64,000 bases of DNA from contig JAQGDQ010000862.1 in NCBI GenBank assembly GCA_030141605.1, forward strand, positions 22,938-86,937. Direction: 5' to 3'. Origin of the DNA: Tubiluchus corallicola. Taxonomy: Eukaryota; Priapulida; Priapulimorpha; Priapulimorphida; Tubiluchidae. Shown in pieces: positions 44,486-54,484 of this stretch (position 1 is its first letter; each line of letters starts with the position of its first letter). The notes under the pieces are model-generated. The model ran no database searches and was not told where the DNA came from. It saw nothing but the letters and a program-made list of their open reading frames with translations. The translations under genes were made by a program, and so were the position numbers.

Positions 44486-45095
44486 TTGAGTTTAGTTTTT
44501 GAGATTCTTCAAAGTTTGTTTGTTGATGATGTTGCTAACACGGATGAGTCTAATTGCTGTGGTTTATGTTACAAGTTGATTACTAATTACCGAATTATTA
44601 TCCAATGTTCTTATTGCAATTCATATTACCATCGCAGATGTGTATCTATACCAACCTATATTAATAATAATGATCCATTCATGTCCCCGGTGTGTTATGA
44701 CAATGTCTTTCCTTTCTCAAAATTAGATGACTCTGATTTACGTAAATTATTATATCATACTAAATTTGAAGATTTTAGCGATTCACCAGATATTTTAAAT
44801 AGTCAATGTTTTACCTTAAATAACTGCGATTAGCATGATCCTGACACTATCTATTACCTCACAATATTTTTCGCCTGATGAGTTTCATTTATGCATTGAT
44901 AGTAACTCATCTGATTTGACTATGATGCACATGAACGTTGTCAGTTTAAATGAAGAAAAAATTCACTTATTCACGAATTACTTTCTCCTTTAAAAAACTC
45001 TATTAAAATATTAGGTATTACTCAGACACGACTGAGCAACGTTTCTGTATCAAATTATGACCTTAATTATGACCTAACCCTAACCATAACCCCAA
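44486..45095 (+). pseudogene. LINE remnant: PHD-like finger and start of endonuclease
   Basis: The 115-codon frame at 44486-44833 has a PHD-type zinc finger: CCGLCYKLI, then IQCSYCNSYYHRRCVSI, then SPVCYDNVFPFSKLDDSDL. The ending [FL]-P-F-x-x-L-D-[DN]-x-[DE]-[FL] is characteristic of the PHD-like N-terminus of CR1/jockey-related LINE proteins, and it marks a transposon rather than a chromatin reader. Past frame changes, 44,920-45,075 encodes LTMMHMNVVSLNE and IKILGITQTRL, the first strand and Glu-containing motif of the endonuclease domain (usual forms HxNxxSLxx and ITETxL; the Glu is replaced by Gln here). The remainder of the element is absent. The catalytic change and the breaks show it is dead. 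Confidence 0.75.
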
Positions 45096-45547
45096 CCCCA
45101 ACACTAATCCAATAAAGACTACTGGATATATGCATTACATAAAAATGATTGTCAATAATTTAAATAAAGTGCAACTTCGTTATGAATCTGTTAATTTGCA
45201 AGCCGTTATATTCATAAAGGACAAGGTATTTAACAGGAATAACCTGAAAACACTTGTTTTCGGCAATTACACAAAAGTGTTTCTTGAGGATCTGACGACC
45301 TGGAATCTTGTGGAAGGTGACAAAAACGCTTCTGTTTTATATACTAACGAATCGGCGAAAATTTTTGCTTGGAGTTCTTTGTGAAAAAAATTGCAGGGCA
45401 ACTAATATGGATTAATCAACAGTTCAGCAAAAGGAGACTGCAAACACCATTTCACAGGGCTCATCACGTATATTTTCACTACAATACAGCTTACGGGGCT
45501 CGATACATTTTACTGGGGTTCGATGTTAATTTGTTACATGGAACGAA
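45096..45547. other. Unassigned stretch
   Basis: An 84-codon frame (45130-45384) has no recognised motif. A short telomere-like run (taaccctaaccataacccca) at about 45,080 is too brief to call. Confidence 0.35.
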
Positions 45548-45568
45548 AAATGTAAGACAATCTATCTA

Positions 45569-45648
<80 letters not shown>

Positions 45649-45657
45649 CTTACATTT
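45548..45657. repeat. (TA)n with 14-bp inverted-repeat arms
   Basis: The arms aaatgtaagacaat (45548-45561) and attgtcttacattt (45644-45657) are perfect reverse complements and enclose about 80 bp of TCTA/TA repeats. The whole 110-bp segment is therefore a near-perfect palindrome able to form one long hairpin. Confidence 0.9.
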
Positions 45658-46065
45658 ACATTTACATCAAGAATTTTTACCTTTAACAATTGTGCAAGAC
45701 ATTTATTGAAAAGTGATTACGGCTATATCTTAACCATAAACTGTACCATGCAAGCAGACACATTATGGCATTATATTTGCGACATAAACGATAGTGACAT
45801 GAGTGTCAAATAAACACGCACCTTTGCTGATTTAGGCTGTAAAGTTGTACACATTAGGCACTACTAATTACTGTTACTTGGTTTAATTTGAAAGGATTTT
45901 ATTATTACCTTGCAGCATTAACTATATGTGACAGCACCATGCTAGGCGTAATTATAATAAATGCAGTGTCCATGGTGCCATCTTTTGGCAAATGAACATT
46001 CATTATAAATGGATTTTAAATTAATAAAAACTATTATTCAATTTCTTGAAAAAAATGTACAAACA
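45658..46065. other. Unassigned 5' flank of the gypsy remnant
   Basis: No gene was seen. No direct repeat matching the 3' flank of the LTR element was found. Confidence 0.35.
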
Positions 46066-46192
46066 TGTGGCGTCCGTGACGTCAGTCTGGAATATAAAAA
46101 CTACCAGCAGTATAAGAATATAAGAAGCAGAATTGCAACCATTCTAATATAGTTGAACTGTATTCTAGTATGATTTTGTGTAGGTCCCATAC
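46066..46192 (+). repeat. Gypsy LTR, 5' copy (shared part)
   Basis: Aligns with 48861-48968 from TGTG to the cgattttgtgtgtccca-like phrase. It carries TGACGTCA at 46077-46084 and the tctaatatagttgaactg phrase. The 5' copy has about 20 extra bases (an agtataagaatataagaag stretch) relative to the 3' copy. The true right limit may extend to about 46,598. Confidence 0.75.
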
Positions 46193-46699
46193 TTAGGCTG
46201 CATTAATAGCTTAATTTAGCTAATTGCTTATGTTAATTGAATGAGTCATTAGTTAATTACTCATTAACTGAATTTATCTACTACAAAAAAGCAAGTTGTG
46301 ACTGTACATATATGAGCATGCTCCTAGTTAGCTCTGGGAAGGGTCCCACCTCATACCTGTCCAAGATCTCCTTTACAAGAAAGTAAGTGATTGGTCACAC
46401 GCTCAACTGAACAGGCTATCTAGCCAATGAATCGTCGTGTTAAAGGACAAGGTCATCCAGTTTTACCTGATCTAGAAACTGAAACCAGATTCAACACAGT
46501 GTGTCGAACGTGCTAAGCCAGTGAAGTCGTCGAATATGGCTTCCGACGAACATTTGAATTCAACAATTGAATAACAATTGAAGTCAAGATTTAATTACTA
46601 TGGCGACAGAAAGTGATTAAAGGGCACTGACACACCAAACGGTTAGGTGTTCGAGCCGTGAGGCGAAAACACCAGTAGACTGGCTGTTACTCGTTATTT

Positions 46700-48126
46700 G
46701 ACGTACTGCTGTAAACGGAAATTCAGGAGATCTGGTGCAGAAACAACCAGGTGACGACCAGACGTTGTATCAATGGTAGTTCCACGAGATCCACGGGTCA
46801 GGACTCTACTGCACACCACTAGGATTAGAGAAGTAGTAATCACTTACGGTTTCGGTACACCTGACAAGCATTGTAGAAGTGGCCACGTAAAATTCTACCC
46901 CCTGCTGAGCTTTGGAAGAGTAACTGCTCAAGAAATAGAGAGATTGTCCGTAAGAATGGGGAAGACATGCTAGCTCTAGGAGTCATCCGAAGGTCAGAAT
47001 CAGAGTATGTTTCTCTGATGTTGGTAGTGCCAAAACCACCAACTGACGGCTCTCCGCAGTGGCGCCCCTGTGTCGATTATCGACAGCTTAATAAACGTAC
47101 GGTCTTTTGTCCTTATGCAATGCCAAGACCAGATGAGCTCATAGATGACTAGTCTTGCACAATGCTACTTGGATATCCACCTTAGATTTAACTGGCAAGT
47201 TACACTGACACCTGAATCTCAACCTGTGTCGGCTTTGTAAAAGACTTTGGCAAATTCGAATTTGAGTTTATGCCATTTGGATTGATGAACACTGCGGCAA
47301 CGGCACAATCCTTAATTGATCGCATTTTGCGGACTGTATGCCACTGTTCGTGAGGATATATCGACGACGTTCTCAATTAAATCGTCTGGTTGGAATAAGC
47401 ATTTGGCACATGTAAAAGCTACACTATCCAGAATACAGCAAGCTGGAGTTACAGTGAAACCAAGAAAATGCCACTTCACCCAGCAAATAGTACAATTCTT
47501 AGGATACATTGTGGGAAAGAACCGTTTACGACCTCAATCTCAGAAAATACAACAAATACGTGAGTTCTTGCGACCTCAGACTAAAACACAAGTGAGAAGG
47601 TTTCTAGGAATGGTGAGCTTTTACCGACGCTTCATTCCCCATTTCAGTACCATAGCAGCACCACTACATGCACTCACAGAAAAACATGCACCCATTCAGG
47701 TACAATGAAAAAAGTTCTGTTCTACATTCCCCCAACTTTGATGACACATTCATATTAACTACAGATGCTAGTTTTACTGGTCTCGGAGCTGTCCGTTCAC
47801 AAGATCGGAAGGATGGTCTCGGGGAAGTCCCGATCACTTACATAAGCAGGAACTTAACCGCACCGGAAACAAGATACTCAGTGGTGGAATTAGAATGCTT
47901 AAGTGTTATATTTAGCATCGAAAAACTGCGCTATTATTTAAAAGGCCGAGAATTCATTTTGCGCACTGACCAGCGAAGTCTTCTTGCTCTTGATAAGATG
48001 CGCAAGCGTAATCGCCGTCTGTGCCATTGGGCACTTAAATTAACCGAATATGCTTTCACAATTGAGCATATTTCTGCTGCACAAAACCCAGTCGCTGATG
48101 CACTTAGTCGTTTGCAGTCAGAGTGA
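46700..48126 (+). pseudogene. Gypsy pol: reverse transcriptase and RNase H
   Basis: RT parts in order through several frame breaks: MLALGVIRRSESEYVSLMLV and PQWRPCVDYRQLNKRTVF (46967-47152); FGKFEFEFMPFGLMNTAATA; the catalytic YIDDVL near 47,355; then HLAHVKATLSRIQQAGVTVK, QFLGYIVGKNRLRPQ and RRFLGMVSFYRRFIPHFSTI (47316-47708). A frame change leads to RNase H at 47668-48126: TTDASFTGLGAV (first Asp), TAPETRYSVVELECLSVIFS (Glu), LRTDQRSLLAL (Asp) and NPVADALSR (last Asp). These are the standard Ty3/gypsy blocks, with all RNase H acidic residues present. The polyprotein ends with a stop just after RNase H, where a linker and integrase would normally follow. Confidence 0.85.
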
Positions 48127-48860
48127 CAGTGACCACAAGGTAAACTGCTAACTTGTAAATAGCCTGGAACATTTGAAGTCATCATGTCATAACATTGTGT
48201 TTGTGTTTAATCTCGTATCTATTTGGTTGAATTATACTTGGCAAGCCCTAAAATACCGTAAATTCTACTTTGATGACATACGGTTGAATGCTCTATGTGC
48301 ATACCAACTGTATTGCACCTGTTAGTGCTCCTTCAAGGGACGATATACCATGGTATATTGGAAAGGCATGAGCCTACCAATGTTTATATGCTGAACATAT
48401 TGGCCATTAGTTCAGAATCAGATATTGAAGCTTAGTTAATCTGATAGTAACTTCAGATCATGTAAAGTCCACGTGGCGGTTGATAAGTTTAAAGGAAAAA
48501 CGTTCATTGTGGTACCACATACTCAGATATAGAGTTGATGAATGCTCTGTTGAATGTAATTCGAACTTGGAGACGTTCGGCGTTGCTTACATTTCCTACT
48601 TAACTGATGTGTCAAGGTTATAGTGATAGCTTAACTGCTTTGTGAAAGGCTTCATATAAAAAGTTGGTTTACGAATGTACTCTTAATTTTCAGTAGAATT
48701 TACAGGTCCGTATGATAGGATGTCTTAATGCAGAAATCATGTCTTCTAGGTATTGTGCTAGCCAGTTATAATTTGTTTTGATTCGTATTTGCTATACCGA
48801 TAGATCTTATATTCCATCTGTAACTTTAAAATATGTGGCATACTCTTTGATCGGGGGCTA
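48127..48860. other. Non-coding tail of the gypsy remnant
   Basis: No integrase zinc-binding (HHCC) or DDE motifs were recognised in any frame. The segment ends in the purine-rich tract before the 3' LTR. Confidence 0.5.
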
Positions 48861-48968
48861 TGTGACGTCCGTGACGTCAGTCTGGAATATAAGAACTACT
48901 GAGCAGCTTTGCAACCCCCTCTAATATAGCTGAACTGTATTCTAGTACGATTTTGTGTGTCCCAGACA
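48861..48968 (+). repeat. Gypsy LTR, 3' copy (possibly truncated)
   Basis: Homologous to 46066-46192. It carries TGACGTCA at 48872-48879. After about 48,960 the similarity to the 5' copy stops. Confidence 0.75.
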
Positions 48969-51179
48969 TAAAAAAGTGTTTGTGGTGTCGTAACGAAATC
49001 GTCCTATATCACAGGTGGTACATCACATATCACAAAACACTATTGTAATTGCTTTAAAAGTACAATAATTTTAACACAAATATCAAGTCAAGATTAATAT
49101 TTAAGTTGCAAGTAATTTTTATATTTTTACCAGGAAGCACAGCTTCTGTGAAAAATGTCAGTTAACCTTCAAATATTCAGGTTGCTATTACGGGTATGAT
49201 TTCCTTTTTGTAATTAAATAATTTTGGCCCCTCCTTCTGTTATTTAAAGATACTCAGGTTTTAAATCCCCAGGTGCACAATAACCAAATACTTGTGAAAA
49301 AATGGAAAAAACCGAAAGCCTTAGGAGGAGTTGCGACCTAAAGGAAAAAACAGAACGATGCCCAATACTCTTCTCCCTTGACCATTAGTCAGCTGTTAAC
49401 ACACTGTTGTCTGTGCCCGGCCAGGGCTACCAGCCCTGTGAGTTTGGTAACCTTAGCTTGCAAGGCTTACGAGTTATTAAACATTAAAATGACATAGAAT
49501 AGATAATAAGTAGTTGACAATGTTTCTGACGTGGTCAGACACTGAAGATATTGCAACAATAGTTATATTGAAGGGCCTTAAAAATGAAGAGATGATAGTT
49601 TTTTTGAAAGTGCCTATTTTCTTTTACTGAATTTACCTTGCTTGAATACAAGTGAAGTGGATTTCACAACGAAACTTCAGCATTTGTCTCATCGACCCCT
49701 ATTTTTCCCCTAGTGGGGTCACAGGTTAGCTATGCTCATTGTAACCTATGCCATTCGATCCGCCTTATCGAGAAATTTCATTTGAAGTGTTACAAGGTAC
49801 CATAGCTCAATACACAGTGTACTTCTGTTTGCAGTCCCCATTTTTCGGTCATTGCCCCAAGCTGAAGATTTGGATATACTTGCACGTACCATATTTTTCC
49901 AACGACCCAACCTAGTATTGTACCTAATATTGTGGCCCTACCTCTAAAACTGTGGGAGCAATGAATCATAAAGAAAAATAAAAGAAGACCTGCCCACTCC
50001 GTGACCTTTGACCCGGCAACTCCGATCTCATGTTTACGTAGATAACTTTGCCTGTGAGTTTTGCTTCCCTAGCTCTCAGCATGTAGAAGATCATCAATTG
50101 GACCCCAAAATTTGCACTTTGTCCAGTCACTCGGGCATTTAAAACAGCAGTTCATACTAAACTACTTCTCGGAGTTAGCCATCAAGACATTAGGTGACGA
50201 TGGGAGATCACGCAACTCTATCCAATCCGAAAATATGACTGGAAAGAATGCAAAGAGTTACTCTCCATTACACCATAAGCATCAATATTAAATATTTTGA
50301 TCTATTAATCCGAGCAAGACATACCGATGTTTCATACCGTCCAATTAAGGCATGTGACATTTTAAGCCAATCAATATTAAGCTTTGTTCTATGAAAAAAA
50401 TAAAGGCTTGTAGTTTATTAAGCTAAACATGACCTGCACCGTTCTGCACCCAAGTTTGGAATTTAATGATTGAAAACTGGTAAAGTATTGTGCTACGATG
50501 CAGTTTACGCCTTTTACACAGAGAATTATGCTACTTATTACATAATGTAATGAGTGAACACCCGAACAATAATCTAATAAACACTATTTTTAATTTGACT
50601 CAACAAATTTCACTGCAATTTTGTCAGCATGTAATGTGGGTAATGCCCAAGCTTGTAACTCCTATGATAAACCGTTTACGCAAACATCAGAACTTTTGGT
50701 ACTTGTACTGCTCATGTTGCAGTGATCACTATCACTGATTACTGCTTTCATAAATCTTGTGTCGCACAATTCCAACTCCAGTTTTCAACACACTATGGTC
50801 GACAACATTGGACAACCTGCACTTATTACTGCTACTCATGTACAAATAGATCTTGGTGTCTACATTCATGAACACAACTGAGCAGTGGACAAACTTGTCG
50901 TAATTAGACATTTTGTTTAAAAAAAACTTATGCAGATTTACGAAACGCCTGAAAAAAATACGTAAAGAATCTATTTTTTATCACATTTAATTTTTAATGA
51001 CTGTTTATAAAGTAGAATGTATAGGGACACTACCTACTTTTACAAGTTTCACGAATCAATAGCTACTGTTCTTGTAACATTTAGTATTTATCATGTTGAG
51101 ATGTCATTGCATATGTCACACCCAACAAACATATAGTGCATTCATGAGTAGGGACAATGTAAATATTCGTATGTTATTT
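48969..51179. other. Unassigned stretch
   Basis: 2.2 kb without a recognisable gene, transposon domain or module match. An 82-codon frame at 50490 has clustered Cys and His residues at its end but not in a zinc-finger spacing I recognise. Confidence 0.4.
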
Positions 51180-51850
51180 AGTGTTTACTATGACAAAACT
51201 AAACATGCATGATTTGCAGGCTATACATGTCGACGCTGCTTCCTACCAAACAGATATATATAAGTCACCTCATGAGAGATGCAATTTTAGCAACTATCCA
51301 TCAGCAAACAAAATGATGAAGTCTGTGGAGATGCTTGGAAAAGTAATGCGTTCTATTCGTAATCTATCCTTGTTCTTTTCGTAAATCATTCATGTGCCTA
51401 GACTGCGATACGTTTTCAATCCTCATCTAAAATTTTGTACGCCCAGTAATGGATTGTGGAAACGTAAAATGGCATCTAGCTCAATTAGAATACATCTGAA
51501 AGGTAGAAACAATCCAAAGACAGGCAACAAAGCTGGTACCAACATTGCATCGTCTAACATATTGTGAACGCATCACCCCGATAAAAACAAAATGTGGAGA
51601 TATTTTTAAAACATTACGAATCTTCAGCAATGATACCAAATTAAATCCTGAACCTAACTTTTGGGTCAACTGTATAACCTGATGGCACAAGATCTATAAT
51701 CCTAGATGCAAAAACAAGAGCTGTTTCACCTATTATAAACAAAAAGTTTTTTGGGCTATTTTTTGTATTTATTTATGTTGGAAGAAACAATTATTAGTAA
51801 AGCCAAGATTGATTAAATTTCAAATTAATTACAGGGATCAAACAACACAA
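51180..51850 (+). pseudogene. LINE reverse transcriptase thumb/C-terminal remnant
   Basis: Plus-strand reading in changing frames gives ANKMMKSVEMLGKVMRSIRN, then VRPVMDCGNVKWHLAQLEYI and VETIQRQATKLVPTLHRLTY plus CERITPIKTKCGDIF. Towards the end come HKIYNPRCKNKS and LIKFQINYRDQ. The series (K-A-N-x-M-L-x3-R ... L-V-R-P-x-L-[ED]-x-G-N-x-x-W ... I-[EQ]-x-[IV]-Q-R-x-A-T-K-L-V ... Y-x-x-R) is the typical tail of CR1/L2-like LINE reverse transcriptases after the YADD palm. Stops and frame changes interrupt it and the palm is absent. Confidence 0.75.
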
Positions 51851-52380
51851 TGATTTTGTAATAACAGCAGTTGAAACACCAAACGGTTTGATAACTCAAA
51901 ACACAAGAAAGAACAGAATATTGAACATTTTTTGGAAGCGTGTTCGTTCCCGTGTTTTAGTTGAAGGAACCTAAAAGACATGAGTACTTGAAAACCGAGT
52001 TTATGAAAAGTTCTGGAAATTTGCAAACCAGGCCTGAGCACGATCATTACATTTTTGCTTTTTACATTCAGAACATTAGGTTTTTTGAGCCAAACGCTGA
52101 TTACTGGTAAATCTGGACATTTTTTCATTTATAAATCGTGTTTGGAACTTGGCTATTATTTTTCAGTAAAATGTCATTCAACCAATCAATAAGATGTACA
52201 TGCGCAAGCCTGAACAAGTTTATACTGGACAAGATAAAACCAATAAAATTTCTTCAACTCCGTGATTTACAACAATGTCGTACCAAGCGTATCGTACGGC
52301 GTAGTACAATATAATTTACTGTTTCAGTTTTGAATGCTATTTTCAGGTGTGAATGACTTAATACAAGTATAATTGCTGGA
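51851..52380. other. Unassigned upstream flank of the GT8 gene
   Basis: No gene is supported. An acceptor-like site (tgctattttcag) ends at about 52,346, some 35 bp before the ATG of the GT8 gene. It might be the end of a 5'-UTR intron (inference). Confidence 0.35.
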
Positions 52381-53549
52381 ATGTCGATCGTCGACTGTGA
52401 TCAATATTCTCTATCAAGTATCGTTGAAATTAATCTGAAAGAGGCCAAACATTTGTTGCTATGTGCATTAATATTTATTTCATGTTATTTAATAATAAGC
52501 CATTTCGCTCAACAAAATTCAGTGCAACATTTACAATACAAGCAAACGTGGCACTGACTGCTTGTGGTAATGAGTCACGTGTTCTGGAGCAATTTTTGGT
52601 TGTGGTAAAATCCTCACTCATGATGACAACACCTTTTATTAACTTTCACATTTTTGTTGATAACGAAAATACAAGAAAAAGTGCAATCAAAACGCTAAGT
52701 GAAATGAATTTAACAAAATCATTTAGAGCAAACTTTTACCGTCCCTGGTATCCTCCAGGTGAAAATTACACCAAGTGGCTGAACCCGGGAAAGAAACGTT
52801 GCAATACAGCATGGCTGTTCCTACCAGATGTTTTATCAAACGTGGACAAGATTTTGGCTATTGATTTGGACGTTATTGTGTTGAAGCCTCTAGAAGTATT
52901 GTGGCGCCACTTTGAAAATATGTACGAATCTCAGATGATGGGTCTAGCGTTTGATTTTCCTGGACCACATAATTCTCGTCTGCGTGACCGTTATCATAAT
53001 TATGGTTATCATCAACAAACAAAGCCAGAATCATTTCTTAGGCCATTTAAGGGTTTAAATTCTGGAGTAGTTTTACTGGATTTGAACAAAATGCGAAAGT
53101 CAAATTGGAAAACAGAAATAACACGAATATTTAAAATTACTAGTGAATGCAGACCAGGTAAAAGAAGTTTTCCAGCCTGTTTGATTCCCCAAAATACTTG
53201 CAATGTCTATTTTCACGAGAATCCGGAAAGGCTGTACTTTCTTCCTTGCCACTAGAACTTCTGGTGGAGGCAGGGCGTCTCTGAAGAAGTGTGTAATACT
53301 GCTCAAATGCATGGAGTAGCAATTTTACACGGAGCTGGTGGCACGTTCTACAATACAGAAAGAAAATGTTCTGCCTTTTTTCATGTATTTAATCTTTTTA
53401 AATCTGTGTATTTAAATGAAACAAGAGATTCATTTATTGAAAAGCTGGAGAAATTTCGCAATCATACTTTATTTCACCTCAAAGATTCTACGCTGCTTAA
53501 GTGTACATTTATTGTAGACTCTATTCTGATGTCTCTATATGGCATATAA
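52381..53549 (+). pseudogene. GXYLT: Glucoside xylosyltransferase-like GT8 gene, interrupted
   Basis: An ATG at 52381 opens 58 codons with a type II signal anchor (hydrophobic residues 25-40, LLLCALIFISCYLIIS). The frame then stops at 52555-52557, while the catalytic domain continues one frame over from about 52,545. Its blocks are VALTACGNES, FHIFVDNE, FLPDVLSNVDKILAIDLDVI with the metal-binding D-L-D at 52863-52871, GLNSGVVLLDLNKMRKSNW and YFHENPERLYFLPC. In-frame TAG at 53253-53255 falls where relatives have Trp (P-C-x-W-N). Translation then resumes to VAILHGAGGTFY (the His-Gly block) and ends at 53549. The family's G-D-Q-D is I-P-Q-N here (53184-53195). GXYLT adds xylose to O-glucose on Notch EGF repeats in the ER/Golgi. 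Three separate lesions argue for a pseudogene. It is intronless throughout, so a retrocopy is possible, but no poly(A) tail was seen. Confidence 0.85.
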
Positions 53550-54262
53550 AAGACTATAGAGGGCCGTATATCACTATGAGGTATTGTCTTTCTGAAACTA
53601 AGATGTCTGTTCATAGTTCATGCATATCTGCATGGGTAACAAAATCTCAGCACGTTTTAATGATTTACTTAATGATTTTATAAAATATTTACTTGCAAGG
53701 TCCCTCCAAAAATTCCCGAAGTTTCGCTAGAGGCACAAATTGCAGATGACTGACAGGCGGGTGCCAGCTGCTTGAACTAGGATAAATGAAACAATGTTAA
53801 AAATCTAATAGTCTTTTTTGTGTAAGTCAACAAGAATGATTCGTATTCTGACTTCAGTTTTTAGCGAAAACAACATTTTGATCTCAAATGACTTTGTATG
53901 TTCTGTATGTAAAAGTATGTGTTCTGTTTAAAAAAGGGATATTGAAAGTTTTGACTAGACTCTTGTGTACAGACAGGAAAGAAGAACAAATTTATATCTA
54001 GTTTTAGCTGTACTAACTTTTTCATAACCAAAGATGCTTGGCTTAGTGTTGACATTGCGCGCCTTCCTACAGTTCCTAATGCCTTTGAGAAACAAGAAAC
54101 TTTGATTTTCTCAGTCGAATTTTACGTGAACCATTAGTATTTATTGCTGCAATAATTAAAATTAAAGTGGAAGAGGAAACCGGCTTTCATATAATTTAAT
54201 GAATTGTCTAAATAAATCAGTGAAATACACACTCCCTATTAAAGAGTGTAATAACAACTTAC
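53550..54262. other. Unassigned stretch
   Basis: No gene is supported. On the minus strand an acceptor-like site (ctttcctgtctgtacacaag) near 53,965-53,985 is followed by about 25 open codons. It could be the next exon after 54263 but encodes nothing recognisable. Confidence 0.3.
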
Positions 54263-54484
54263 ACTAATGTTGAACTGTTTCTTTGTACTGTTGTGCTTGA
54301 CGGTGAAATCTGGTCTTATGAAGAGCATAATACTGCCTTCACGTTTCTTGGTTACATAGGAATGGCATTTCGTTTTAGTAAGGTCGTAACTTGTAATATC
54401 TGGAAAAGTGACCCGCCACAAATCTAGTGAATTAATGCCTCTTGAATTAGTGTAAGCTAGGTCTTTTAAAGGAAAACCGGACGA
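54263..54484 (-). CDS. Candidate exon of unidentified gene
   Basis: A 222-nt minus-strand segment is flanked by an acceptor (taatgtttacacag) and a donor (gtaagttg) and is open in phase 0 at both ends for 74 codons: SSGFPLKDLAYTNSRGINSL, DLWRVTFPDITSYDLTKTKC, then HSYVTKKREGSIMLFIRPDF and TVKHNSTKKQFNIS. The content is beta-strand-like, with two possible N-glycosylation sites (HNST, FNIS), which suggests an extracellular or luminal domain. I do not recognise the family. No partner exon with convincing homology was found on either side. It may instead be chance, since such pairs of splice words do occur in AT-rich DNA. Confidence 0.4.

Larger units (their letters stand above)
46066..48968 (+). 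mobile_element. Ty3/gypsy LTR retrotransposon remnant
   Basis: A 2.9-kb element with similar sequences at both ends: TGTGGCGTCCGTGACGTCAG at 46066 and TGTGACGTCCGTGACGTCAG at 48861, homologous for over 100 bp. Just before the right copy is a polypurine-like tcgggggcta. A possible primer-binding site (tggcgacagaaag) begins near 46,600. If that is right, the 5' LTR is about 530 bp and the 3' LTR is truncated. Only reverse transcriptase and RNase H are recognisable. Gag, protease and integrase were not found, so the element is deleted internally or was always incomplete. No target duplication was found. Confidence 0.8.

Noticed and set aside
45075-45120. Telomere-like TAACCC/AACCCC words
   Set aside because: Fewer than five imperfect units; no array.
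45369-45686. 105-codon frame with an Ile-Tyr run
   Set aside because: Translation of the (TA)n palindrome.
53130-53180. Tiny 18-19 bp intron in the GT8 gene (gtaaaagaagttttccag)
   Set aside because: Far below any known minimal spliceosomal intron length, and removing it does not recreate the missing GDQD motif.
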